A DNA stretch of 64,000 nt from Granulicella sp. L46 (GTDB taxonomy: Bacteria; Acidobacteriota; Terriglobia; Terriglobales; Acidobacteriaceae), in the NCBI RefSeq assembly GCF_009765785.1, contig NZ_LMUT01000012.1, positions 652,621 to 716,620 of the forward strand. The letters are read 5' to 3'. The notes under the pieces are model-generated. The model made no database searches, was not told the DNA's origin, and was given only the letters and a program-made list of their open reading frames with translations. This document shows, piece after piece, positions 16,403 to 24,918 of this stretch. Position 1 is the first letter of the stretch. Every line of letters begins with the position of its first letter. Position numbers and translations under genes: made by a program.

Positions 16403-17890
16403 ATGCAGACATTGATTCCACAATCCGCTAGTGCGAGGGCTAAGCCGGTGGGAAGGGCTGGGCGGGTGGTGGGGTTTGGGCTTACGCCGCTGGCGCTGGG
16501 GCTGTTTGCTGCGGGATTGATGATGGCGGTGCCGGCGTTCTTTCATGCGCGACAGATTTATTTCATGCTGGGGTGGGATGGGTTGGTAGCGCTGCTGGTG
16601 GTGGTGGATGCGGTGCTGCTTCCCCGCCCTGAACAGTTTTTGGTGACGCGGGCTTTTTTGGATTCGCCGCAGTTGGGGTTGGCTACTCGGGTCGAGCTGG
16701 CGGTGCGGGTTGATGCGGATGCGGTGCTGGATGTGCGGATGGTGGATGATCTGCATTCGGCGCTGGTGGCGATGCCGGGGGTGCAGCGGGTTGAGGCGTT
16801 TCCTCGTGAGGATGCGGTGAGTTTGTCGACGATTTATCCGCGGGAGCGTGGGGACTTTGGGTTGGGGCGGGTGTATTTGCGGTATCGCGGCGCGTTCAGA
16901 TTAGTGGATCGGTGGGCTGCTGCGGAGCCGGTGGTTGCGGCGACGAATTCCGAAGATGCGGCGCGGCGGCAGCGGGTGCGGGTGTTTCCGGCTCATGAGG
17001 ATAGTCGGGAGAAGACGCAGTTTTATTTGCTGCGGGCGCGGCAGATCGAGTTGGAGAAACGCAAATTGCGTTTGCGCGGGGTAGGTCGGGAGTTTGAGAG
17101 TCTGCGGGATTATCAGCCGGGGGATGAGCTGCGGAAGATTTCGTGGACGGCTACGGCACGGCGCGGGAGGTTGGTGACGCGGCAGTTTACGGTGGAGCGG
17201 TCGCAGCAGGTTTGGATGATGCTGGATGCGGGTCGGCTGTCGCGAACGGCGTTTGAATTGCGGCGGGGTGGGGTAGAAAGTTTTGCCGAGACCAGCGCTG
17301 AGCGTGAGGCCGCGCATGTGCTGACGGTGACGCAGTTGGACCAGGCGGCGACCGCGGCGACGATGTTGGCGCAGGTGATCCAGGGGTCGGGCGATAAGTT
17401 TGCGATGCTGACGTATGGGCGGGAGGTGCAGCAGTTGCTACCTCCTGGTAACGGCGCGGCGCATGTGCGGCTGCTGATTGATTTGTTGAGTCAGACGCGG
17501 TCAGAGGCTGCGGAGGCGGATCATCTGAATGCGGTGGCTCGGCTGAAGACGGCGCAGCGGCGACGCGGGTTGATTGTCTGGATTACGGAGTTGATGGATA
17601 GTGTGGGGAAGCCGGAGTTGGTAGTTGCGGCTAGTGAGCTCGTGCGGAGGCATCTGGTGGTGCTGGTGCTGTTGAAGCATCCGGAGCTGGAGGAGTTGGC
17701 GGCGCGGGAGCCTAAGACTAAGGATGAGATGTTTCAGACGGCAGCGGCGCAGGAGATGCTGGAGCGGCGGCGCGAGACGGTGGCGCAGCTGGAGAGGCAG
17801 GGGGTCTTGATTGTGGAGACAACTGCAGCGGAGGTGGGGATGCGGGCGGTGAGTAAGTATCTTGAGGTGAAGGCTGAGGGGCTGCTGTAG
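16403..17890 (+). CDS. DUF58 protein (VWA-like)
   Basis: A 495-residue protein with two membrane helices near 25-65, then a soluble part with the DUF58 signature EFESLRDYQPGDELRKISWTATAR-like (about 228-252) and a following VWA-like fold (MMLDAGRL as a degenerate metal site; GLIVWITELMD). DUF58 proteins are the regular client or partner of MoxR ATPases; together with DUF4129 and DUF4350 proteins they form a conserved envelope-associated module of unclear biochemical function. Start ATG 16403. It ends 6 bases before a heptamer array that separates it from the convergent SpoIIM-like gene. Confidence 0.88.
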   Translation: MQTLIPQSASARAKPVGRAGRVVGFGLTPLALGLFAAGLMMAVPAFFHARQIYFMLGWDGLVALLVVVDAVLLPRPEQFLVTRAFLDSPQLGLATRVELAVRVDADAVLDVRMVDDLHSALVAMPGVQRVEAFPREDAVSLSTIYPRERGDFGLGRVYLRYRGAFRLVDRWAAAEPVVAATNSEDAARRQRVRVFPAHEDSREKTQFYLLRARQIELEKRKLRLRGVGREFESLRDYQPGDELRKISWTATARRGRLVTRQFTVERSQQVWMMLDAGRLSRTAFELRRGGVESFAETSAEREAAHVLTVTQLDQAATAATMLAQVIQGSGDKFAMLTYGREVQQLLPPGNGAAHVRLLIDLLSQTRSEAAEADHLNAVARLKTAQRRRGLIVWITELMDSVGKPELVVAASELVRRHLVVLVLLKHPELEELAAREPKTKDEMFQTAAAQEMLERRRETVAQLERQGVLIVETTAAEVGMRAVSKYLEVKAEGLL

Positions 17891-17895
17891 AGAGG

Positions 17896-18000
17896 TTCTT
17901 AGTTCTTAGTTCTTAGTTCTTAGTTCTTAGTTCTTAGTTCTTAGTTCTTAGTTCTTAGTTCTTAGTTCTTAGTTCTTAGTTCTTAGTTCTTAGTTCTTAG
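17896..18000. repeat. 15-copy heptamer array TTCTTAG
   Basis: Fifteen perfect tandem copies of TTCTTAG (105 bases) fill the space between the DUF58 stop (17890) and the SpoIIM-like stop, which lies inside the array. Seven is not a multiple of three, so TAG (plus) and TAA (minus, CTAAGAA units) come up in all three frames on both strands every 21 bases. The unit is not like CRISPR: no spacers. Confidence 0.95.
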
Positions 18001-18955
18001 TTGCGATTGACTTGCGGCCGCCTTCGGTTAGCCAGAGGGTTAGGGCGGTTAGGAGGGCGGCGCCTACTGCGAACTTCAGGGCTATGGGGGCGTGGGTTGG
18101 GGAGAGGAAGGCTTCTAGTGTTCCGGCGACGATGAGCAGGGGGATGGTGGCGGAGACTAGCTGGACGGCTTCTAGGCCGGCTCGGGCCAGGGCGGCGCGG
18201 CGGTTGAGCATTCCGGGGAAGAGGATGCCGGCGGCGAGGCGGAGGCCGGCGGCTCCGGAGATCATGATGCTGGGGATCTCGAGGGCGCCGTGGGCCGCTA
18301 CAAAGCTCCAGAGACTGAGGGCCATGTGGTGCTGGCGGCAGACTACTGCGATGGCGCCTAGCATTAGGCCGTTGTTGAAGAGGGAGTAGAGGGTGAAGAG
18401 GCCTGCAGTGATTCCGCCGGCGAAGGTTAGGAAGCAGACGGTGATGTTGTTGGTCATGATGCCGGAGGCGGCCTGTGGTTTGACGCTGAGGACGCTGTCG
18501 GTCCACATCTTCTGATGGTCGAGGTTGGCTACCTTGTCGGCGCCGAGGAACATGACGCCGAAGTCTGGACGGAGCATGACGATGAAGGCGCCGAGAAGGC
18601 CGGCGGCGACGCTGACTAAGATGGCGGCGAGAAGATAGCCGGAGAGGCGACGCAAGAGGCGTGGATAGCCGTGGGCGAAGAACTGCCAGAGGCTCGCGAA
18701 GGAGATGCGGCGGCCGGAGTAGACGTAGTTGTGGGCTCGGGAGACGAGGCGGTTGAGGTATTGGGCTAAGGCTTGCGAGGAACGGTCGGCGCGAACGGCG
18801 GAGAGATCGGCGGCGGCCTGGCGGTAGAGGAGGCCTAGATCGCGGAGGTCGGCGGGGGGAAGCGACTTGACGCCGTTGGATTCGACCTGGTGGACGAGCG
18901 CGTCGAGCCGGTTCCAGTTATTCTTGCGAGTATCGATCCAGAGATTCGTCAGCAT
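17990..18955 (-). CDS. SpoIIM-family (DUF95) membrane protein
   Basis: A 321-residue membrane protein with a cytoplasmic N-terminal helical part (about 1-95) and about five to six membrane segments. FNNGLMLGAIAVVC (about 215-228) and FVAAHGALEIPSIMISGAAGLRLA (about 240-263) are the conserved core of the stage II sporulation protein M/DUF95 family, which also occurs in non-sporulating bacteria, often next to RDD proteins and MoxR/DUF58 modules, as here. Its last two codons (KN) and stop merge into the heptamer array. The divergently read RDD gene starts 47 bases from its start. Confidence 0.88.
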   Translation of the reverse strand: MLTNLWIDTRKNNWNRLDALVHQVESNGVKSLPPADLRDLGLLYRQAAADLSAVRADRSSQALAQYLNRLVSRAHNYVYSGRRISFASLWQFFAHGYPRLLRRLSGYLLAAILVSVAAGLLGAFIVMLRPDFGVMFLGADKVANLDHQKMWTDSVLSVKPQAASGIMTNNITVCFLTFAGGITAGLFTLYSLFNNGLMLGAIAVVCRQHHMALSLWSFVAAHGALEIPSIMISGAAGLRLAAGILFPGMLNRRAALARAGLEAVQLVSATIPLLIVAGTLEAFLSPTHAPIALKFAVGAALLTALTLWLTEGGRKSIATKN

Positions 18956-18956
18956 A

Positions 18957-18983
18957 AGGGCAGAGTGTAGAGAGTAGAGAGAA
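18957..18983. repeat. family F repeat between SpoIIM-like and RDD genes
   Basis: GGGCAGAGTGTAGAGAGTAG followed by AGAGAA lies in the short divergent gap, right against the SpoIIM-like ATG. The same string opens the gap after the TonB receptor gene at 53256. Confidence 0.7.
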
Positions 18984-19002
18984 AACTCAGAGGTTCGCGA
19001 TC

Positions 19003-19896
19003 ATGTCGAGTTTCGAGCAACGCAACTTCACGGATGAAACGTTTGCGGGGCGGGCTGAGACGCATTATATCGACACGCCGGAGCAGGTGGAGCTGGCGTA
19101 CAGCGTTGCGGGGATCGGCAGCCGGTTTGTTGCGGTGCTGCTGGATTCGCTGATTCTCGGTGCATTTTTCCTTGCTGAGATCCTGTCGATGGTAGCGTTC
19201 GCGGGGGCAACAAGCGCTCTATCGTCGGGTGACGGTGGCGTGGTGGGGGCCGCGGTCAAATGGTTTATCGCGTTGATTGTCTTTATCAACTTCGCTGTTG
19301 CGTGGGGGTATTTTGCGCTGTTTGAGGCTTACTGGCATGGACAGACGCCGGGCAAGCGGGTGATGAAGATACGGGTGATCAAGGATTCGGGACGGCAGAT
19401 TACGTTGTTTGAGGCGCTGGCGAGGAACCTGCTGCGGGTGGCGGATTATCTGCCGGGGTTCTACCTGGTGGGCTTGATTACGATGCTCTGCAACAAGCGC
19501 AGTCAGCGGCTGGGTGACTTGGTGGCGGGAACGATTGTGGTGCATGAGCGGTTGGATGAGGCGTCGCTGCTTTATCAGACGAGCACGACGCTAGTGGCCC
19601 CGGTGGGGTTTAGTGAACAGCCGTTTGGACAGGATACGGTGCTGCCGTGGGGGCAGGCCGTAACCGCGATGTTCCCTGCTGACGCGGTGGCGAGGTTGAG
19701 TGCGCAGGACCTGATGGTGATTGAGACGTTCTTCTCGAGAATGCTGGATTTGCCGCTGCAGACGCGGGCGACGGTGGCATACCAGATGGTGAGGCAGATG
19801 TCGGCGAAGATGGGCGTGGAGGTGCCGGAGGGCAATCCGGAGCGGGCGTTGGAGTCGATGGCGTACCAGATGCGGAGCGGTGGGCGGAGGGTTTAG
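19003..19896 (+). CDS. RDD-family membrane protein
   Basis: A 297-residue protein. The RDD domain (about 25-185) carries the name-giving charged residues in VAYS/GSRFVAVLLDSLILG and the GQTPGKRVMKIRVIKDSG loop, with three to four membrane segments; a soluble C-terminal part (about 190-297) follows. RDD proteins are small transporters or membrane adaptors, frequently paired with SpoIIM-like proteins. Read divergently from the SpoIIM-like gene, with only 47 bases between the starts, so regulation is probably shared. Exact substrate unknown. Confidence 0.88.
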   Translation: MSSFEQRNFTDETFAGRAETHYIDTPEQVELAYSVAGIGSRFVAVLLDSLILGAFFLAEILSMVAFAGATSALSSGDGGVVGAAVKWFIALIVFINFAVAWGYFALFEAYWHGQTPGKRVMKIRVIKDSGRQITLFEALARNLLRVADYLPGFYLVGLITMLCNKRSQRLGDLVAGTIVVHERLDEASLLYQTSTTLVAPVGFSEQPFGQDTVLPWGQAVTAMFPADAVARLSAQDLMVIETFFSRMLDLPLQTRATVAYQMVRQMSAKMGVEVPEGNPERALESMAYQMRSGGRRV

Positions 19897-19918
19897 CTAC
19901 TCCAACTTGCACCCGCAT

Positions 19919-19955
19919 CCCATGTCCCCAAGTGCGAGGGACATGGGGCACCCGG
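19919..19955. repeat. family A hairpin repeat
   Basis: CCCATGTCC, an 11-base loop, GGACATGGG, then the tail GCACCCGG. Compared with the copy at 21186 (CCCAGGTCC/GGACCTGGG), the stem differs by a paired T:A to G:C change. Lies between the RDD and BrkB-like genes. Confidence 0.8.
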
Positions 19956-20013
19956 CGCATTGAACGCCGGAGGCACTGGATGCATCTGAGTGAGCGACGA
20001 AGGAAATGCTTCC

Positions 20014-21024
20014 ATGCGTTCAACTGACCACAGGCTAACCGCGATTGACCCGCTGGCTCAGCAGATCTGGGACCTGGTGGCGCGATCCCCGCTGCATGAT
20101 ATGTGGGATTTTCAGGGGGCGAGCGCGGGGTTGGTGTGGAAGCGGACGTTCCGGGCGATCCTGAGCGATGACCTTCTTTCGCGGGCGGCGGAGATGGGGT
20201 ATTACTTTCTGTTCGCGCTGTTTCCTACGCTGGTTTCCGCTAGCGCGATCCTGGGGTTGGCGGCGCGGCAGGCGGAACATATTTTTGACAAGCTGTTGCA
20301 CTACCTTGCGCTGGTAGTGCCGGGTGGGGCGTACACGATGGTGATCGAGACATTCAATCAGACGACGGAACACGCGACGAAGGGAAAGATCACCATTGGT
20401 CTGGTGGCCGCGATCTGGTCGGCTTCGGTGGGGTTTGCGGCGATCCAGGACGGGATGAACACGGTGTACAAGGTCCGGGAGTCTCGACCGTATTGGAAGG
20501 CGCGGGGGCAGGCGATTTTGGTGACGATGTTGCTGTCGGTGATGGTGACGGCGAACCTGGCGGTGCTGCTCGGAGGAGACCTGTTTGCGCGGCTGATGTA
20601 CGTGAAGATCTGGCATCACTGGCTGGCATTCAGTACGGCGATGGTGATTCACATTTTGCAGTGGGCGGTGGCGAGTACGTTGCTGATGCTGCAGTTCAGC
20701 ATGATCTATTATTTCGCTCCGGATTTGAAGGTGAAGCGTTGGCACTGGATGACGCCGGGGGCGGTGATTGGTCTCGTTGGATGGGTGATTTGTTCGCTGG
20801 GGCTGCGGGTCTATCTGCACTTCTTTGACAATTTCTCGCTGACGTACGGGTCGTTGGGCGGCGTGATTATTCTGCTGACGTGGTTTTACATCACGGGATT
20901 GATGCTGCTGCTGGGCGCGGAGGTGAACAGTGAGATTCAGGCGGCGGTGGCAGAGAAGAAATTGAAGGATAGTGGCGCGATTCCGCAGGACGTGGATGCC
21001 GAGCCGAAGATTGCGACGGGATAA
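20014..21024 (+). CDS. YihY/BrkB-family membrane protein
   Basis: A 336-residue membrane protein with six membrane segments. Features of the family: RAAEMGYYFLFALFPTLVSASAILG (near residue 50), GLVAAIWSASVGFAAIQDGMNTVYKV (near 125) and the C-terminal FDNFSLTYGSLGGVIILLTWFYITGLMLLLGAEVN. Known members were once called RNase BN in error; the function (perhaps transport or envelope integrity) is not settled. GTG at 19990 would add eight residues; the ATG at 20014 has AAGGA about 9 bases upstream and is preferred. Convergent with the M61 protease gene, with repeats A and B between. Confidence 0.88.
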   Translation: MRSTDHRLTAIDPLAQQIWDLVARSPLHDMWDFQGASAGLVWKRTFRAILSDDLLSRAAEMGYYFLFALFPTLVSASAILGLAARQAEHIFDKLLHYLALVVPGGAYTMVIETFNQTTEHATKGKITIGLVAAIWSASVGFAAIQDGMNTVYKVRESRPYWKARGQAILVTMLLSVMVTANLAVLLGGDLFARLMYVKIWHHWLAFSTAMVIHILQWAVASTLLMLQFSMIYYFAPDLKVKRWHWMTPGAVIGLVGWVICSLGLRVYLHFFDNFSLTYGSLGGVIILLTWFYITGLMLLLGAEVNSEIQAAVAEKKLKDSGAIPQDVDAEPKIATG

Positions 21025-21110
21025 GGCTTTGCGTGAACGGTCGGGTCTCATGGTCGCACGGGCTTCCCGGTTGGAATGGGACGAGCCATCGTGGTGAACG
21101 GAAACCTTCG

Positions 21111-21139
21111 GGGTCCTTCGGCTACGCTCAGGATGACAG
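21111..21139. repeat. family B repeat (GGTCCTTCGG...CAGGATGACAG)
   Basis: GGGTCCTTCGGCTACGCTCA followed by GGATGACAG, in the convergent gap between the BrkB-like and M61 genes. Close copies lie at 45357, 46905, 57424 and 60806. Confidence 0.85.
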
Positions 21140-21185
21140 AGTTTGTGCGGTTCGGGAACCCCTGCCTTTGCAGTCGGTTCTGCAA

Positions 21186-21219
21186 CCCAGGTCCGAGAAT
21201 CCGGACCTGGGGCACCCGG
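21186..21219. repeat. family A hairpin repeat
   Basis: CCCAGGTCC, loop GAGAATCC, GGACCTGGG and tail GCACCCGG: a 9-bp perfect stem. Sits just past the stop of the M61 protease gene and may serve as a two-way terminator. Almost identical to the copy inside lhr at 56256. Confidence 0.85.
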
Positions 21220-21231
21220 ATCACTTGCTGG

Positions 21232-23133
21232 TTATTTGGTTAGAGGGTCGAGGATGGTGTCGAGGCGGTCGGGCGTGTTCTCTATGCGTTCGAGCTGGGG
21301 ATAGCGTTCGCCGCCGTGGTAGTCGAGGGAGATTGTCTTGAAGTAGCCGGTGTTCTCCACGATGAGGTTGATGGCGGGACCACTGCCCTTGGCTGCGTCG
21401 ATGGCTGCGCGGAGCAGGCCTGGGGTGTAGGCGCGGCCGTTGACGGCGATGATCTGGAAGCCGGGGGCCAGGCCCGCCTTGTAGGCAACACTGTTGATGA
21501 TGACGTCGCCGAGCATGCCCGTGGAGCCGGCGGTGAGGCCGAGAGAGTAGGTTGCGCTGATACCGTCGCCTTCATTGAGCGTGGACCAGTAGTTGGGCTT
21601 GTCGGTGTAGGTGAGGTGGTAGCCGGAGAGGGTGTTGATGCCGGCGATCTCGGGGGCGTGGAGTTCGTTGGAGTCGAGGCGGGTGCGGAGGAAGGTGGCC
21701 CAGTCGTTGGGGACGACGGCGTTGAGGCCGGAGACGATGTCCTCAAAGGTGTAGGGCGCGACGCGAGGTGGAGTGTTGCCGCCGAAGCCTTCGAAGGCGG
21801 CGAGGAAGTTGTTGAGGCTCTTCTTGCCCTGAGACTTTTCGCGGATGGTCTCGTCGATCTCGAGCCAGAGGAGGTCGCCTTCGCTGTAGTAGTCGGTGTC
21901 GCGACGCCAGTTATCGTAGGGGCCGCTGGCGTTGTAGAGGATCTGGGCGGCGGTGGCGGTGTCCTGCAGATCGCGCCAGGTGCGGCCGGGGCGCGCGTCG
22001 TTGAAGTCGGCGACGATGGTGGCCAGGCGGTCGCGGAAGGTGTCGGCGCTCCAGATGCCGGAGCGGGCGGCGAGGATGTCGCCGAGATAGTTGGTGAGGC
22101 CTTCATAGACCCAGAGGAGGTTGCCCTTCATGGGCTCCTGGTAGTTGGGGGTGGCGAGGCCTGCGGGGCGGCGATATTTTCCGTTCCAGGAGTGGGTGAA
22201 CTCGTGGGGGAGGAGGTCGCCCTCTTCGGCGAAGGAGCCTTCGTCGATGAAAGTTTTTTCGGGAACGCGGTCGTCGGAGGACTGGTGGTGTTCAAGGCCG
22301 AAGTGGGCTACCTGGTCGGAGAGCGTGACGAGGAAGTGGTAGGAGCCGTAGTGGCGCGACTGGTAGAGCGCGCCGGTTTCGCGAACGAGTTTGGAGAACT
22401 GATCGATGTGCTGCTGCGAGAGGGCGAGGTCTTCAGGACCGTCGCCGGCGAGGTCGAGGTAGTGCTTGGGAGAGACTTCGGGGGCGAGAACGATCTCGCG
22501 GAACCAGCGGCCGGCGAGGACTGGCGAGTCGATGAGCTGCTCGAGGGAGACGGTCTGGAAGGAGGCGTGAACGGAGGCTTCGGTGGCGCCGTCTGTGGGC
22601 TGGAGCGCGGTGCCGAAGTGCCAGCCATCAGGGATGGTGATGCTGGGGGTGATCATGACGTCCGAGGCTTTTGTGTGCTCGATGTCGATGTTGAGGGGGT
22701 AGACGAGGAGGGTGTTCCAGCTGAGGAGCGCGAGGTTGGCGCTGGTGGAGCCGCCTTCAGTGAAGTTGGCGCCGCCGGTGGCGAGGAAGTCCATCTTAAT
22801 GTTGAGTTGCGTGACGCCCTCGGGGACGTTGACGTGGTAGCTGTACATGTCGACGAGATCGCGCTCCCATTTGATCGGCTGGCCGGTGGGAGTAGAGATG
22901 ATGAAGCCGGCCTGGTTGATGATGGGGCCGGTGGGTCCGTGCTCGCCGGGGATCCACTCGGGATAGACGAGGGTGAGGGGGCCGGGCTGAACGGGGATGA
23001 TTTCGGTGGCGTGGAGGATCTTGCGTGGAGCGTCGGTGAGGTCGACGGAGAGCGTAATGGGTGCGGATTGGGCGCTGGCAGAGAGGGTGGCGGCGCAGAG
23101 GGCGGCCATGGGGATGAGGCGAAACAACGACAT
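21232..23133 (-). CDS. M61-family metallopeptidase with PDZ domain
   Basis: A 633-residue secreted peptidase. Signal peptide (LFRLIPMAALCAATLSASAQS), an N-terminal beta domain, the zinc site HEFTH (310-314) with a downstream glutamate in LLWVYEGLTNYLG, and a C-terminal PDZ domain (about 530-610; GMLGDVIINSVAYKAGLAPGFQIIAVNG). The M61 family (glycyl aminopeptidase) removes N-terminal glycine or alanine from peptides; here it probably works in the periplasm. The frame is open to 23400, but that part reads through two hairpin repeats; AGGAG 8 bases before the ATG at 23133 sets the start. Divergent from the sodium:solute symporter gene. Confidence 0.92.
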   Translation of the reverse strand: MSLFRLIPMAALCAATLSASAQSAPITLSVDLTDAPRKILHATEIIPVQPGPLTLVYPEWIPGEHGPTGPIINQAGFIISTPTGQPIKWERDLVDMYSYHVNVPEGVTQLNIKMDFLATGGANFTEGGSTSANLALLSWNTLLVYPLNIDIEHTKASDVMITPSITIPDGWHFGTALQPTDGATEASVHASFQTVSLEQLIDSPVLAGRWFREIVLAPEVSPKHYLDLAGDGPEDLALSQQHIDQFSKLVRETGALYQSRHYGSYHFLVTLSDQVAHFGLEHHQSSDDRVPEKTFIDEGSFAEEGDLLPHEFTHSWNGKYRRPAGLATPNYQEPMKGNLLWVYEGLTNYLGDILAARSGIWSADTFRDRLATIVADFNDARPGRTWRDLQDTATAAQILYNASGPYDNWRRDTDYYSEGDLLWLEIDETIREKSQGKKSLNNFLAAFEGFGGNTPPRVAPYTFEDIVSGLNAVVPNDWATFLRTRLDSNELHAPEIAGINTLSGYHLTYTDKPNYWSTLNEGDGISATYSLGLTAGSTGMLGDVIINSVAYKAGLAPGFQIIAVNGRAYTPGLLRAAIDAAKGSGPAINLIVENTGYFKTISLDYHGGERYPQLERIENTPDRLDTILDPLTK

Positions 23134-23210
23134 GTAGTGAGCTCCTGAGGCAGGTACTTCGTGGGATAAGTTTACGCGGGAGAACGGTAAAAGGGTGCGG
23201 GGACCTTGGC

Positions 23211-23294
23211 TTTCACCCCAGCGAGCGAAGATCGCTCGTCGGGGACCCCGGCTTTCACCCCAGCGAGCAAAGATCGCTCGTCGGGGGCCCCGGC
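23211..23294. repeat. family E repeat, two tandem 42-base copies
   Basis: Each copy: TTTCACCCCAGCGAGC, loop, GCTCGTCGGGG, then a CCCCGGC end. The stem CCCCAGCGAGC/GCTCGTCGGGG has one mismatch. Lies in the divergent gap between the M61 protease and the symporter starts, where promoters are expected. A related copy lies inside the VWA gene at 55161. Confidence 0.85.
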
Positions 23295-23314
23295 TCCGAT
23301 AGAATTGGGCACGC

Positions 23315-24778
23315 ATGATCCTATACGCAATTGTTCTTGGCCTTATCGTTGTAACGCTGCTTGGTGTGTCGCTGGCCCGGTTGGGTAGTGTGAAGACCAA
23401 GGCAGACTACCTGGTTGCGGGGCGCTCGCTGCCGGCGTTTGTGTTGGTGTTTACGCTGCTTTCGAGCTGGATTGGATCGGGTTCGCTGCTGGGGGGAGCG
23501 GAGAATGCTTATAAGCATGGGTTCGCGGCACTGTGGCAGGCGGGCGGCGGATGGGCTGGGTTGCTGCTGATTTACTTTATTGCGCCGCGGGCGAGAAAGT
23601 TTGCGCAGTTCACGATTCCGGATTTGCTGGAGTCGCGCTATAACCAGACGGCGCGGGTGCTGGGTGTGATCGCTGTGCTGTTTACGTATACCGCGATTAC
23701 GAGCTATCAGTTTATTGGCGGCGGCGACATTCTGCATTTGATCTTCCCGCAGATTTCCGCGGTGCATGGGCAGTGGATCCTGGCTGGGTTTGTGATTCTG
23801 TTCACGATGATCGCGGGGATGGGTTCGGTCGCGTATATGGACGTGGTGATCGGGCTGCTGGCGACGGGTACGCTGATTGCGTCGTTGCCGGTGCTGCTGC
23901 ATATGGCTGGCGGCTGGACGGGCGTGCGGGCGGTATTGCCGGCTACGCATTTTCAGTGGTTCGGTGATCTATCGGGCGTGCAGGCTATGGAGTTGTTTCT
24001 GCCGACTTGCCTGCTGATGCTGGGTAACCAGTCGATGTATCAGAAGTTTTTTTCGGCGAAGTCGGAGAAGGACGCGACGCGCGCGGTGAGTGGATGGCTG
24101 GTGGGCACGGTAATTTTGGAGACAATTATTGTGGCGATCGCGGTGGTGGGGTCGGCACTGTATCGAACGGGCGAGGTGGCTGCGCGGCCGAGGGAGATCC
24201 TGGCGTATACGGCTACGCATGCGTTTGGCCAGTACATGGATAATGCGGGGATCGGCGCAAAGGCATTGAGCGTGCTGGGCGCGCTGCTGGTGGGGGCGAT
24301 CTTTGCGAAGGTGGTGTCCACTGCGAATAATTATCTGTTTTCGCCAGCGACGAACCTGGTGAACGACGTGTTCCTGCGGTACATCAAACCGGACGCGAAG
24401 AATTGGGTGGTGCTGCTGGTGAGCCGGGGGACGGTGGTGGGGCTGGGGGCTTGGGCGCTGTACCAGTCGTTGGGGACGACGTCGGTGCTGAAGAAGTCGT
24501 TGTATGCGTATACGATTTATTCGGCAGCGCTGACGCCTGTGATCCTGGCAGCATTTTTCTGGCGGCGTGCGACGGCGAAGGGGGCGGTTGCGAGTATCGC
24601 CGCCGGGACCGTGATCACTGTGGGTTGGGACTTGCTGACGCCGCACCTGCCGGCTGTGCTGGCGGCTCGGGATGCGATTCTTCCGGCGCTGGTTGGATCG
24701 CTGCTGTGCCTGTTCATTGTGAGTTTGGCTACCGAACCACCTAGCGAGAGCCACTTGCGGCCTTTTGAAGAAGGGTGA
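23315..24778 (+). CDS. sodium:solute symporter (SSS family)
   Basis: A 487-residue inner-membrane transporter with about 13 hydrophobic segments. The start SLARLGSVKTKADYLVAGRSLPAFVLVFTLLSSWIGSGSLLGGAENAYKHG contains the family's usual YLVAGR and SGSLLG motifs; GNQSMYQKFFSAKSEKDA (about 231-248) and AKVVSTANNYLFSPATNLVNDV (about 329-350) are typical of the middle and sodium-site helices. It takes up an unknown organic solute with sodium. Single gene, divergent from the M61 protease; peptide or amino-acid related use is possible but not shown. Confidence 0.92.
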   Translation: MILYAIVLGLIVVTLLGVSLARLGSVKTKADYLVAGRSLPAFVLVFTLLSSWIGSGSLLGGAENAYKHGFAALWQAGGGWAGLLLIYFIAPRARKFAQFTIPDLLESRYNQTARVLGVIAVLFTYTAITSYQFIGGGDILHLIFPQISAVHGQWILAGFVILFTMIAGMGSVAYMDVVIGLLATGTLIASLPVLLHMAGGWTGVRAVLPATHFQWFGDLSGVQAMELFLPTCLLMLGNQSMYQKFFSAKSEKDATRAVSGWLVGTVILETIIVAIAVVGSALYRTGEVAARPREILAYTATHAFGQYMDNAGIGAKALSVLGALLVGAIFAKVVSTANNYLFSPATNLVNDVFLRYIKPDAKNWVVLLVSRGTVVGLGAWALYQSLGTTSVLKKSLYAYTIYSAALTPVILAAFFWRRATAKGAVASIAAGTVITVGWDLLTPHLPAVLAARDAILPALVGSLLCLFIVSLATEPPSESHLRPFEEG

Positions 24779-24918
24779 GCCGCGCTTGGAGTGGGTCACC
24801 GGGCAAAAAATGAAATCGGCCAAAGACGCTTTGTTTTGAGTATGCGCGGTTGCATTTCCAGCATCTAACGGCGCAGGAAACGATCCGGGCGGATCAGGAT
24901 CGACAAAGGAGATATCCC

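Noticed and set aside
17896..18000. CRISPR array
   Set aside because: Units are 7 bases, perfect and without spacers; no cas genes near.
23134..23400. N-terminal extension of the M61 protease with a repeated GPRRAIFARWGES
   Set aside because: This is translation of the tandem family E repeats; a clear ribosome-binding site and signal peptide put the start at 23133.
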